A stretch of 23,042 nt of DNA from Byssothecium circinans (GCA_010015675.1 ML977002.1:517000-540041); one strand, 5' to 3'. Counted from the stretch's first letter, positions 9,990 through 21,099 are shown. Program-made: numbers and translations. The notes: generated by a model not told the origin, from the letters alone.

Positions 9990-12900
9990 AACCTCATAAT
10001 CTTCATCTTTAAGTTTAACTCGCGTCTTGACTCTAGCGTCTAGTGGTGCTAGTTTAAAAAGTAATTTATAAAAAATAGGGTATATGCGCATACCTTAGGG
10101 GAGTTCTAGCTTAAACGTTACTAGTCCTTTAGCCTCTAGGATTTGAAAGGGTCCTATTTAGAGGTTATCTAATTTATCACATGGCCGTTTAGTTTTTAGG
10201 TTTTTTTATAATAGGAAAACTTTATCCCCCTCTTTAAGAGTTAGTTCTTTAAGCCTTTTCTTATTTACTAATTTAGCTGTTATAAGGTTCCTTTAAGCAA
10301 TTCATCGGCTCAATTCATCATGCAGTTCGCGAAGTAGTCGTGCCTTGTTGTTAGCTCTAGCTAAAAGACTTTTAACGTCTTTAGAATTTTGATAAGCAAT
10401 CAGCTTATATCTATAATTCGCATAGTGCGGTAAGTATCCTATTATTAAGGATTTTATGCTGTTATAGGCTAATTACGCTGTTAGTAGGAGTTTAACCTAG
10501 TTATCCTATAGCTTATTAGCGTACATCCTTAGATACTATTCTAGTGTCTAGTTTATTCATTCTATCTAACTATCCATCTATAGATAAAAGCTAGTCAAAA
10601 GCTTCTTATTAACTCTTAGCTTTGCAAGGAATGTGCTCTAGTACTTAGAGGTAAATAGTATTCTATAATTAGTAATAAACTATTCTAGTACACTATGTTA
10701 GCTAATAAGTGCCTTAGTTATTTTATAAGCCATTTCTTTAGCTATAACTATTTCTTCTATTAGTACAAATATTAATGCCTTGGTTAATTAGTTAATGATT
10801 ACTAGTATCAAGTCATATAGCCGTGCTAATCTAGGTTCTAATGATTTTAGAAGCTTTATAATGAAGTCTATTATAACGCTAATCTACAGGTGTGTAGGTG
10901 GTTCTAGTGATTAAAGTAATCCGTAGGGCTTATGTCTCTTAGGCTTATTCTTAGAACATGCTAAATAGTTGCCTATCGCGTCCTAAACTGCTTTTCATAC
11001 ATTAGGGATCAAGTACTTATTTAAGATCCGTTAAACTATTTTGTTGATTCTAGGGTGTCCATATTCTTTAGACTTATGTAGTTTTCGTATTAGGGTTAGT
11101 ATATAAGCTTCTTATAGTATAATCTATTATTCCTAATCTTAGGGTAGTCCTACCCTTAGGTAGTTTACTAAGTCGTATTCTTCCCTCTATTCTAGGGTTA
11201 AGTGATTGTAATCTGCGAAGTCATGTACCTCTAGTCCCTAATAATTAATCCTAGCTACTTTAGTTAATTAGGGTTAATTATAGCTTATACTTCTATTATA
11301 GTCCTTCCGTAGGACCGCGTCATGCGTGATAGGTCTGCCTGTTTCCTAAAGGTTAGATCTTTAGCTAAAAGCATCTACTACTCTATTCAGCAATCCTAGG
11401 TAATAGTAGACTTTAAAGTTATAGTCTACTATTATTTTAGCTTATCTAACCTGTCGTTAGTTAAGTTTCTTAGTTATCATGAAACTTATTAGGTTCTAAT
11501 AATCTAAATATACCTCTACCTAGTGTTTAGCGCCTACTAGCTAGGCTTGCTATTATTTAAAGGTATCTACTATTACTAGTAGTTCCTTGTTGTAAACATC
11601 ATAGTTAAGTTTTGCTCCTAAGAACTTTTAAGAGTAGTAGAACACTAGTCTCTACTTCTTATTATTGCCTTACTATGAGAGGATTACTCCTAGGGCGTAA
11701 TCTAATGTATCTGTTTCTACTTGTAGTAGTTGTTCTAGGTCGTGCATTTGTAATATAGGGGCTAATAAAAACAATTCTTTAAGCCTTTTAAAAGCCTTCT
11801 ATTGCTCCTGTCCCTATTAGAATCCCTTCTCTTTCTTAGTAATTTCTATAAGAGGCGCTGTGGTCTTTGAATATCCCATAATAAACTTCTAGTAGAAGTT
11901 AGCAAATCCTAAAAAGGATTACACGTCTTTTACTATCTTAGGTATTAGCTATTCCTTTATAGTTTTGACTTTCTTTAGGTCTATAGCGATGCCGTCTCGT
12001 GAAATAACAAATCCTAAGTAGTCTATCTCTGTAACATGGAATTCGCATTTCTCTAGCTATAGGAGTAATTAGTACTCCCTAAGCTTTCTAAGCACTTTCT
12101 TAACGTATTTAATATAATCCTTAAGCGTTCCTAAGGTATACACTAGTATATCATCTAGGTACGCAGTCACAAAAACGTCTAAGTATTCATAAAGTGCTTA
12201 GTTGATAAGCGCCTAAAACGTCGCTAGCGCATTTATTAGTCTAAAGGGCATAACCGTATACTCGTATAATCTATAACAAGTTTTGAAGGTAGTTAGCTAT
12301 TCAAAGCCTTTAGCTATCTATATTTAATGGAATCCATCTTATATATCAAATTTCATAATCTATTTAACTCCTTAGAGACGGTCCATAAGTTCCTAGATTA
12401 ATAGAAGGGGATAATAATTCTTCTTTATTATATAGTTTAGCTGTCTAAAATCTACATAGAGTCGTAGCTTTCCATTCTTCTTTAGGATAAAGAGAATTAG
12501 TAAAGCTATTAGGCTTACACTCTTTTATATATATCTACGCTTTAAGTTCTTCTTAATGTACTCCTTTAGCTCTAAATGCTAGTCTTAAGTAAGTAGGTAT
12601 ATTAGTCCTAGGCGCAGCTTCGCGCCTTCTTCTAGGTGAATCTCATGATCCTATTCCTAGTAATCTAGTAATGCGGTTTCTTCTATTTCCTTAAATAGAT
12701 CTTAAAACTCCTTATATTCTAGTGGTATTATTGGTTAGGGTTCATCCTTTATAGGCGTAACTGTCTATATCTAGATAACTCTTATTTATAAAGGGTCCTT
12801 CTTATAGATTCTCTTAATCTTATAAGGTGATATCTTGCTAATCCATCTAATCTAACTAGGTGAGCTCTAGATTACCAGGCTTAATCTTCCATAGCGTATT

Positions 12901-13300
12901 CTAGCAACTTTGCATGCTAGTTCTTAGCTAAACATTATGCCTTTCTATTAATCTATAGTAGGATTGTGCTTCCTAAGCTAATTATAACTAATTAACATGT
13001 CTTCTTCTCTAAGATCTATAATGTTAAGGGTTGTCATGTCCTTAATTCTAAGTACGTGGAATAACACTTCTTAGGTTTCTAACCTTAAGAATCTGTTACT
13101 GTAGGACATTAGTCTATCATTAGCTAATACTACTCATATTAGACGTTCCTTATCTTAATAGGGTATATCATATCTTTTAACTACTTAAGGGGAGATAATT
13201 ATCTATGTAGCTCTACTATCTACTAGTACTGTAAGTCTGCGTTTATGTACGCGCACCTCTACCTTTAATTAATGAACTAGTAGATCTAGGTGTTATACGT
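9990..13300 (-). pseudogene. Gypsy pol relic (protease, RT, RNase H, integrase)
   Basis: The - strand keeps protein-level landmarks despite many stops. Near 13205-13230, LVDSRAT marks the aspartic protease (DSGA expected; Gly now Arg). Near 12303-12355, KFDI.DGFH marks the RT palm. Near 12141-12164, YLDDILVY is the RT catalytic box with both Asp. Near 11688-11722, VETDTLDYALG is the RNase H start. About 10680-10810 matches the integrase core (YD.ILVI...LTKAL). About 10130-10235 reads GDKVFLL..KNLKTKRP and GPFQILE, the integrase C-terminal region of Gypsy elements. Stops fall mostly at expected Gln or Trp codons. Limits are approximate and no functional protein can be made. Confidence 0.82.
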
Positions 13301-14639
13301 TATATAGGGTTGTCATAAAAATGCTCTTACTAGCGTAACCCTATCCCTAGCGGCTTCCTAGTTTTTTAACCCTTAAGGTTCTTTTAAAGACTTTCCTGCT
13401 ACTTATTCTTTAAGCAGGTAAATTCAATAGTCATCTATACAGCACGCTGTCTAAGGTAGGCGTCCGTGCTCTACCTCTAAATTATTTTATTACGGGAAAC
13501 CCTTCCTAAGTTTCTCTAAGAGGTGTGCTTGATACATGTCATTAAAGTACTGTTTATAGGGTAGATTGTTATGATTTTCCCTAATAATAGCTCTAGGCGG
13601 GCGTCTTATAGTCTAAGTATACGAGATGTTATCTCTAGCGGCCCTATCCTCTAGATGGCCTCGTAGCTAGTGTTGCGTCTCTAGCAACGTTCGCCATATC
13701 TATTGCGTGAGTGTTGATTTTTATCTAAATGCATCTTCCTTAGTCTCGTTAGGAAGAGCTAGGAATTCGTGACGTTTACATACGTCTACTAGACACTTAG
13801 AAGGAGGTAGTAATTTATAGTTAGCTCTATGCCTAGTCTATGCTACTTCTTTCTTTAAGAGGAGGTGGAACATGCATCCTAGTAGTGATATACACTAGTT
13901 CTAATCAAGCTCTTTATGTCCCTTATCTAAAGGGTGTCCTATAGGATATTAGTGTAGGCATGCGTTATCCTTACACTCTAATATCTCTCTATCTATTCTA
14001 CTAGCTAGCTAGTATCCTGCGACATGCTTACTAAGCTAGTATAGTTAGTAGTGCGTATCATAGCACTTACTCTAACCTAGGCGTTCATGCTATCTTTGCT
14101 AGTATTTAAAGTAGTGTACGTAGTAGTTATCTTTTAAGTAGTCCTTCTCTAAGAGAAGGGCGTAAGAGGCTTATCTAGGCATGTATTATACGTTCCTTCT
14201 TTCTTATAGGTAGGAGATATAATCCTCTCTTATGCAGTTATACTAATTAACTTTATTATGTTTATCATTAATCTTAATTTATCATACCTTTGTCTATAGA
14301 CCTTACTCCTTTATTACTATTACTACTACTTTATTAGCGTGGCTACCACGCACTAGTATATCCCTAGTACACGTTTTACCTTTATATGTATTATCTCTAC
14401 ACATTTAGCATAGATTATCTTTGAGCTATTAAAGGACCTCGTAGTCATCTATCTAGTTTAAGGGTTAAATTATTTAGGCTAAGATAGATTCTACATTGCT
14501 AATATTATTATTAGATAGTTCTATAGCCTAATCTATTTCTAGAGGTAGGTAAGGAGTAGGCTGCTAGTATAGCACCTCTAGTTTATTCTCCTTAGGTCCT
14601 ATTACCTTAAACTTAATTATCCTAATCTTAACTACTCTA

Positions 14640-15640
14640 AGCTTGCCTACTTAGCCTTAGTTCTTTAGGTAGTCTCTGCGGAAGTGTCCTACTTTACTAC
14701 ATTAAAGACATACTTTCTTCTTAAAGTATTCCTAGCGTTGTTTGTGGGTTAGGCCATCTAGCTATCTTCCTTTGCCCTTGTTAAACTACTTCTTTTATTA
14801 GACTTTGTCTATTATTACTACACTACTGTCTTAGTCGTATCATAGTGTCCTTAGTTTTCTGTATCTTCTAGAGCTAAGAATAATTATCGTGTCCCTTTAC
14901 TTCTTCTGCATTACTTATTTATAGAGTCTATTATTAATTTAGGTAGCTAGGTCAATTATATCTTATAAGTCTTCTAGCTTGTTATAATAGATTATGCTAT
15001 CCTTAATAGTTTCCTTTAGCCTATTATAGAAAGCTATGCGTAATAGCGCATCATCCTAATCAATCTTTAACTATAGTTGTTTAAACTTCGTTACGTATCT
15101 AGTAACTAACCTATCCTACTAGATCTAAGATATCTTTTGCTTTGCCTAGGTCTCTTTATTAAGTTCTCTAAATACCTTCTAAATCTCATCCTTAAACGCT
15201 GTCTAGCTCTTAAAGATAGTCTTTGTATCATCCTTATAATGCCTTATCTCATTTATGAGATAGTCATCTATGAAGGGCTACATCTATGTAGCTACCTTGT
15301 CCTTTAGGTGCATACTAGCTGCGAGGATCTTATCTAAATCCTCCGTCAGGGATTGAATTAATAGTATAAATCCATGTTAGTAAGGAATAGCTTTAAGCCA
15401 TCTCATCCTCTGTCATACTTTTCTAGCGCTGCAATCTTTCTATAGGGTACAGTATCCTTCACCTAGAGTTAAGCAATCACTTACATTAATCTATTAATCT
15501 ATTTAGACTATTGCTATAACTAGTTAGCCTAGTTAGCTATTACTAATACTAGGCTTAAAGCAGGTGTACTAACACTACTACTAGTAGCACGTAGGGTAGC
15601 AGGAGCTGCTATTTATATACGTTTAGGTTCTTGAACCTAT
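14640..15640 (-). pseudogene. Gypsy gag relic with mutated CCHC zinc knuckle
   Basis: On the - strand about 15180-14945 reads like the retrotransposon gag capsid region (VTRYVTKFKQL, DDALLRIAFYN, LKETIKDSI). Downstream, 14712-14668, lies a zinc knuckle: VCL, a stop where Gln fits, then CSKVGHFRRDY. This is C-x2-C-x4-H-x4-C with the last Cys changed to Tyr by one G-to-A step. Several stops interrupt the frame, mostly at presumed Gln codons. Position next to the 5' LTR fits gag. Ends are approximate. Confidence 0.75.
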
Positions 15641-15652
15641 AGGTAGTTAAAG

Positions 15653-16131
15653 TATTACTAAAGGGTATACTTACTAGTCCTAATCCATGTAAAGGGAGGT
15701 TAGTTAGTATAAGGTGTATACGTTAGGTAGTATGCTTTAGTAATTTAAGAGGTAAACGTGCAAAAGTAACTAATTCTATAACTAACTATAGAATAACTAA
15801 GTATTAATCTAGGTAAGAGATAAACTAAAAAGAGTTAACTACAAAGAACTAGAATCAAAAAGATAAAAGAGATCTATCTAGTCTTTATACTACTTATTCT
15901 ATTCCTCCGCTAAGTCCTTGATCCTACCTAGAGCCTCTGCTCCTTCTGATCCTAGGATCTCCTTATAATCCTAGGATCTCCTTATGATCCTAGGATCCAT
16001 GGGATCCTTTAGTCTTAGCGGGATCACGTTTACGTAACTAACGCCTTGACCTTATCCTGCGCCCCACTGTCTAATACTCTCCCTAAGCGTATTGTTCCTC
16101 CGTAGCTACGCTTATACATTGTCTTGTAACA
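15653..16131 (-). repeat. 5' LTR of the Gypsy element (right copy)
   Basis: A 479-bp partner of 8670-9129. The first bases TATTAC replace TGTTAC by one transition; the end GTAACA is intact. It is 19 bp longer than the left copy because of an extra unit GGATCTCCTTATGATCCTA near 15957-15995, a tandem duplication of a neighbouring unit. Confidence 0.88.
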
Positions 16132-17187
16132 AGAATCAAATAATTACCTTTTATATGCTACCTTATAGCTCGCATCTACTATAGCTGCTAGATGTAGGCT
16201 GCTTCTCGCCTCTAAAGCGCGCGTATAGCTAAGCTATCTAGTAGCTCACTTACTAATATATCTTTTACGTTAATAAAGTAGACTTCCTATCTATCTATAG
16301 CTAGGCTAAAGTAATAGCCTTAATAGTAGAGAATATCTAAGCTAGCTTTTAAGTAATAAAGCTAGTCCTATATAGCTTAGAACGCGTTCTTTTATCTTTA
16401 ACTATTGTATAAACACTATTACTACCATAGATAAAAGCTATAGTAGGAGAATAGTAGATAGCTAAGATACCTTATATAGTAGCTTAGCTTTAGTAGTAGG
16501 CTTAACTTATCTAAGATTACCTTTATTATTAATTATAGAGCTTTACTACCTAGGCTATCTACTAGCTTATTAAAGGTTATTAACTTACTATACACTTAGC
16601 AGCTATCTTTATAGAAGAGAATATAAAGCTTTAGGTAGCTAGTTAACGCTAATAGCGTAAGTAAACGTAGCGCTAATAGTATATTACCTATAGAAGCGCT
16701 TTATAGGCTTAGAAAGGTCAATTACTTACTATAGAAGCTAATAAGGTAGCTTAAGAGGGTAAGTAGATAGATTAACTATAGTAATGTTACGTACTACTAA
16801 CATGTAGCAACTATTACGTTTAAGGCTATAATAGGACTTAGTGTACTACTAGATAGCCTAAATCTATTAGTTCTATTTATATCGCGATTTATTATAGCGT
16901 TGTTAAGCTATTATATAGAGAAGGCGTCTTTTTTTAGTAGAGTAGGCTACTTGCTAAGGCAGGCTACTTGCTAATAAAACACGTTACTTATATAGCTTAC
17001 TAAGCTATTAGAAATCCTAGAATTTTTTTTATAATCCTTTTAGTCTATATTATATATATCTATATTTCAAATTTTAGCTTAATAGCTCTAATATTTAAAT
17101 TGTTATTAAAGGTTGAATCTTTGATTTTCCGCCAAGCAAAAAGTGGCCGCTTCGGTGGTATGGCCGCTTCGGTAGTGGAATACGTTA

Positions 17188-17417
17188 GTTTTACTAACTT
17201 ATTAAAATTAAATATATATTAAGCACCTTACAATAATAAGACCTAGATAGGACTAGCGTAACTTGTCTGATAGCTGCTATAAAGTAACCTCTGCACAAGC
17301 AATATAGTAATGTGACTATCATGGCAAAAGTGATTCACGTGGTAAGGTACACGCTAGAGATACGCTTGACACGGGTAGTAGGTGGGCAATTAGACGTGAC
17401 GTTGTCCAATTCATTTC
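17188..17417. other. Transition from repeat to unique DNA
   Basis: About 45 bp of TA-rich sequence follow the transposon end, then base composition becomes ordinary from about 17230. Nothing recognisable as gene, RNA or repeat is seen. Confidence 0.5.
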
Positions 17418-17690
17418 ATGCGGCTGCTACACTGTTACAATAACCGAATGGCCCTTGAAGAACCAGCACAGCGACTCGTATGGGATGATCGACGCCTTCC
17501 AATCCTATCTGTGGAAAATATGATGTGTGATACTGATCTTATTGCTACCCGAGCAGCTGGGAGCTCTACACTTATATATTTCTCCCCTTTTGAGGAACTA
17601 CCTCAGCAGTTCTTAACACACATTGAACACTATCACAAGTTTATCACATCCATAGGATTTCTACTCCTTGATCATCACGGCAACGCGTAG
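17418..17690 (+). CDS. Unrecognised 90-residue ORF downstream of the O-methyltransferase
   Basis: An uninterrupted frame of 90 residues starts MRLLHCYNNRMALEEP and ends LLDHHGNA, stopping 8 bp before the convergent stop of the O-methyltransferase. It shows no family motif, signal peptide or membrane segment that I recognise. Composition is unlike the RIP blocks, so it lies in unique DNA. It may be a small protein, the 3' exon of a gene disrupted by the transposon insertion, or chance. Evidence is weak. Confidence 0.2.
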   Translation: MRLLHCYNNRMALEEPAQRLVWDDRRLPILSVENMMCDTDLIATRAAGSSTLIYFSPFEELPQQFLTHIEHYHKFITSIGFLLLDHHGNA

Positions 17691-17697
17691 GAATAGA

Positions 17698-19173
17698 TCA
17701 CTTCCACCTGGCCACAATCAGGTCCAGCTTCGCGCCCGGTGTCCTCCTTACTTCCTCAAGGGTTAAGTTCGAGTCTGCGGCCTTCAACAAGGCCTTCCAG
17801 TCATCCTCGTCGCGCTCCTGGGAGTTGGACGTCGCCAGCATAGTAATGTCCGAGTCCCTATTCGTGTCAGTGGCACTCACACAAGCAATAACTAGTCACG
17901 ATAACAGTTGTGCATGGCACGTACCTATTCCACCTCTCCGCACGGAGGGGCAGTGTGCAAGGCGGCTCGAGGCATCTCTCGCTCAAGAGAATGCGAGCAC
18001 CTGCCTTCAGAGCGGGAATCAGCGCCCGGAGGATCTTGACACAGTATTTGTCGGACCAGTCGTGGAAGATCCAGCGGAAGTAGTAGACGTCAGCATCCTT
18101 GACAGGCTGCTCTTCGAAGAAGTCGTGGGCCTGGAACGTCACACGTTGTGACAGGTCGGCTGGCGCTTTAGCCTTCGCGTCTTCAATAACCTTGGGAAGG
18201 TCCTGCACCACTAATTCCAGGTCGGGGAATTCATTGGCAAGAGCGATGCTCACAGCGCCGTGCGACCCACCGACATCCACCACGGTGGCTTTGCCCAAAG
18301 AGGCCCAGTCGTAGGCCTTGACGGCGTACGAGGGCTCCAGGCCCGGGAACGTGGAAAGGAAGGCCATGGCATCTTTGAAGCGGCTCATGCGCTCAGGGTG
18401 CTCCTCGAAGAACTCGAACATGGTCTTGTCTGTGTCGTTGGCGAGTTGGAAACCCTGGTTGCATTACACGTAAGTCAGTTCTTCAAGCAAGCTAGGACCG
18501 CTGCTTACCGAGTGATTTGGCTCCTCAGAGTCGGGCCATTTAGCAACCGCATCGACCATCTACCATAGTAAGCGTGCATCCTGGTGACATATGGGCCTGA
18601 ACCTACACGCATCTTGGCAGGCCCGACATCATACATTCCCATCGAGGCCCACGTTGCGAGAACGGGCATGGCAGCAAGCGCTTTGGTTGCAACAGTATGC
18701 TTTATGTGACCCGGCTGCGTCTCGCGGAAGAAGTGATCTGTTATACCATGTCTCAACAGGCGCGTGAGCTTCTTCTCTGGGACACCGGTCTTCTCGGCAA
18801 GCTCCTTGTAGGTGGTTCCGGTCTCAAAAGGGACAAGGTTCTGGATGTTGTATCGGAGGATGGTCTTCAGGCCGACAGATGTGGCAAACTATTCACGTCA
18901 ACACACTGCCTAGCCACAACGAAGTCAGTCATGACATACCGACTTGGCGACTATGGTCTGAATTGGCCCCTGATTGAGCCACCATAGCTCGTCCAAGGCT
19001 GCCGACAAGGCCTCTTGAGCTTCTGCAACGTCCGGTGGAAACGGATACATCAACGGGGCATCCTCGTCAAAGGAAGGCGGTGGCAGCTGGCTCTCTGCGA
19101 AGAACTTGTCGAGCTTGGTTGTCTGTGTCTCAATCTCTTTGGCGAGAGCGGCGATGCGGCTGGTCGACGCCAT
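17698..19173 (-). CDS. SAM-dependent O-methyltransferase, AflP-like plant/fungal OMT family, four introns
   Basis: Exons on the - strand (19173-18940, 18888-18607, 18559-18509, 18454-17925, 17875-17698) join into 424 residues, close to the roughly 420 usual for this family. Introns are 47-54 bp with GT/AG borders. The start is the ATG at 19173 (MASTSRIAALAKEIE); the open frame extends upstream but looks non-conserved. The N-terminal half has the winged-helix dimerisation fold (about residues 79-170, TTYKELAEKTGVP...LTRLLRHGI). SAM motif I is VDVGGSHG (248-255), followed by LVVQDLP. FRWIFHDW places the catalytic base at H320, and SER (E348) is the usual conserved acid. Known members methylate phenolic hydroxyls of polyketides, as in aflatoxin biosynthesis. 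The substrate here is unknown. It is divergent from the GST gene. The frame is intact with no RIP damage. Confidence 0.92.
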
Positions 19174-20151
19174 ACTTGCAATATACCTGGAGCAAATGTT
19201 ACTTGGACGACAAGGCTTGGAGGTTGAGCTTTGTGGGAAGCAGCATGGGCGTATTTGTGCAGAGAGTGGTGTTTGCGCGCTTCGGACGCGAACAAAGAGA
19301 TGTGTGTGTCGCCAGTAATATTTCATAGCGGCCAGCTGTGTTGGTTGGTCAACAAGACTGTTTAGGCAGAAGGTGGAACGCCTGCGAACTAGCGCCGCGG
19401 TGTGGGCGCAGAGGGGCCCGACCACGCTAAAAGCTCACGCCCCGCGGCCTCTCTTTGTCTCTTGCATCCCGCTGCTCCTCGGTCCGGAGCGATTCTCTTT
19501 CTGGCTTGGTATGCAGGTGCATTTAGGCGACGCTCGTGTGAGATGAAGCGATTTGACGAGAAATATTGTTGAGTTTTGGTGGAGCTGGGAGGTACCACGG
19601 GGTCCGAAGCAAGACAGGGTGTTGTAGCTAGGCTACAAGTGGCCCGGTCCCAGCAACTAGTCCAAGACCCTGCACGGCTCTAGCGGGCCCAAAAGATTCC
19701 TTGTCGCAGCTGAAGTCTGAGGGACAAGGATCTCCTTCCGCGGGGCTGAATATGGCAGAATATGGCAGGGATGTAAGCGTCCGTGATTGGAAGTACTCAA
19801 GCGCAGATAAGGGCTGTGCCACCCTCGAGCGGGTTTCGGGGCGCGAACTTTTGAACCAATACTACATGCATGTAGCATTAGTCTCCGGCGGTTCAGGTCC
19901 GTTCAGGCGGGGTAAAAGGATTTACGAGACACATGCCGAATCTGGTGTACTAATACAAATAGAAAAATACAGTACCATAGTTACAGAACAGTACTCACAC
20001 ACTGCCGTTCGGCTCCAGAAGTTTAACCCATTACCGCTCCGTCGCTCCGCCCTGTCGCTGCCACTGCTTTTGCGTCTGCTTTGCACCCTATGTGTTCAGG
20101 AACCCCGTCAGCAAACTTTTGACTGTGCCTCCCAAGCCTGCACCGATAATC
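19174..20151. promoter_or_regulatory. 978-bp divergent intergenic region between O-methyltransferase and GST
   Basis: This spacer must hold both promoters. Visible elements: TCGN5CGA (TCGGGGCGCGA, 19836-19846), the spacing known for AflR; CCAAT (19856-19860); a perfect 14-bp palindrome CTACATGCATGTAG (19862-19875); CGG-N7-CCG (19889-19901), an arrangement used by Zn2Cys6 regulators; and a GTTCAGG direct repeat (19891-19897, 19901-19907). A pyrimidine-rich tract near 20035-20095 precedes the GST start. A 162-residue frame at 19701-20189 overlaps the GST start and is judged spurious. Whether any element is used is unknown. Confidence 0.5.
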
Positions 20152-21099
20152 ATGTCTACAAAACCAATTCGTGTGTGGCTCGCGCGTAAGTTCACAATGA
20201 CTGAGCGAGCTTTCGTCCGGCTAATGAATTCGCATCAGCGCCTGGTCCAAATCCTTGGAAAGTGATTCTTGTCCTGGAGGAATTGCAAATTCCCTACGAG
20301 ATCAAGTCAATCAAGTTCGAGGACATCAAATTTAAGCCTTTCATCGACCTCAACCCTAACGGTCGAGTCCCCGGTAAGCCATGATCGTCTAGTAAAGCGT
20401 AACACATGGCCACGTTGACTGATTTGTGAAGCCATTGAGGACCCCAACACCGGCTTGGTGCTGTGGGAGACCGGGGCTATAATCTTGTACCTCGTCGAGC
20501 ACTATGATGTAGGGAAGAAGCTTACATATGGGACTGTGCAAGAGAAGAGCCAGGTCCAACAGTGGTTAATGTTCCAAGTCAGTGGTCAGGGACCGTACTA
20601 TGGACAAGCAAGCTGGTAGGTCATGTCGAGGTGTATCCCAGCCAAAGTACGAGCATCGGCCCGTCGGCTCACGCCTTGATAATCCAGGTTCAACGTGCTT
20701 CACAGCGAGAAGCTTCCCTCAGCTATCAATCGCTACATCGAGGAGGCAAAACGTATCTGTGGCGTGCTCGAGCAGGGTTTGACGGACAAAGAATGGCTTG
20801 TGGGAGACAAGATGACGATTGCAGACCTTGCCTTTGTACCCTGGAATGATCGACTGGATGTGGTTTTGATGTGCCCAGCAGAATCCAAATTCGACGGCTT
20901 CCCGCGAGTCAAGGCTTGGCATGAGAGCATGATCGCTCGGCCGTCCTGGAAGAAGGCTTTGGACATCAGAGCGAAACTCATGGACAAACAGGGCCTGATG
21001 TGGAACGGAATGCCCAAAGATGTTTCCAACATGGAGGAATACCAGGCCAAGATTAAAGCAGAGAAGGACGCGAAGGCCGAGGCGGAAGCATCTACGTAG
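20152..21099 (+). CDS. Glutathione S-transferase, Ure2p-like/fungal class, three introns
   Basis: Exons 20152-20185, 20239-20373, 20432-20615 and 20688-21099 encode 254 residues. Introns are 53-72 bp with GT/AG borders. The N-terminal thioredoxin fold shows APPGPNPWKV (N16 in the position of the catalytic Asn of Ure2p-like enzymes), a cis-proline in RVPAI (P56), and ETGAI (E69-T70) where the glutathione-binding ES pair is usual. The helical C-terminal domain has LVGDKMTIADLAF with the T-x-x-D N-capping box. A charged tail rich in Lys, Glu and Ala (about 232-254) extends past the usual GST core. Such enzymes conjugate glutathione to electrophiles in the cytosol; in biosynthetic clusters they can detoxify or sulphurise intermediates. 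The divergent O-methyltransferase suggests co-regulation. The role is inferred. Confidence 0.9.

Larger units (their letters stand above)
8670..16131 (-). mobile_element. Ty3/Gypsy LTR retrotransposon relic, 7.46 kb
   Basis: Two similar LTRs (8670-9129 and 15653-16131) bracket an interior whose - strand still shows, in order, gag, CCHC knuckle, aspartic protease, reverse transcriptase, RNase H and integrase remnants. This is the Ty3/Gypsy order. LTR ends are TGTTAC...GTAACA in ancestral form. Next to the left LTR a pyrimidine tract (about 9130-9144) reads AAAAAGGGGGATAA on the - strand, a good polypurine tract just before the 3' LTR. A primer binding site beside 15653 was not recognised. The 5-bp flanks (AATAG at 8665-8669, AGAAT at 16132-16136) do not match as a target duplication. 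All coding frames are broken by TAA/TAG codons, mostly where Gln or Trp is expected, as RIP produces. It is inserted inside the Fot1-like element. Confidence 0.88.
7956..17185. mobile_element. Fot1/pogo-like (Tc1/mariner) DNA transposon relic, split by an LTR retrotransposon
   Basis: The left end, ACGTATTCCACCATCGAGCC, and the right end read on the - strand, ACGTATTCCACTACCGAAGC, form terminal inverted repeats. Similarity continues through GGCCACTTTTTGCTTGGC-like sequence for about 60 bp. TA flanks both ends (7954-7955 and 17186-17187). Removing the inserted LTR element (8670-16131) leaves 1768 bp, about the size of Fot1-type transposons. The interior is RIP-degraded with no readable transposase, so assignment rests on ends, target duplication and length. 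The right repeat contains two tandem subrepeats of TGGCCGCTTCGGT. Confidence 0.7.

Noticed and set aside
19260..19290. TTCGGACGCGAA upstream of the O-methyltransferase as a second AflR-type site
   Set aside because: The spacing between TCG and CGA is four, not five, bases.
19701..20189. A 162-residue + strand ORF in the OMT/GST spacer
   Set aside because: It overlaps the GST start in another frame, lacks any domain, and covers promoter-like pyrimidine-rich DNA.
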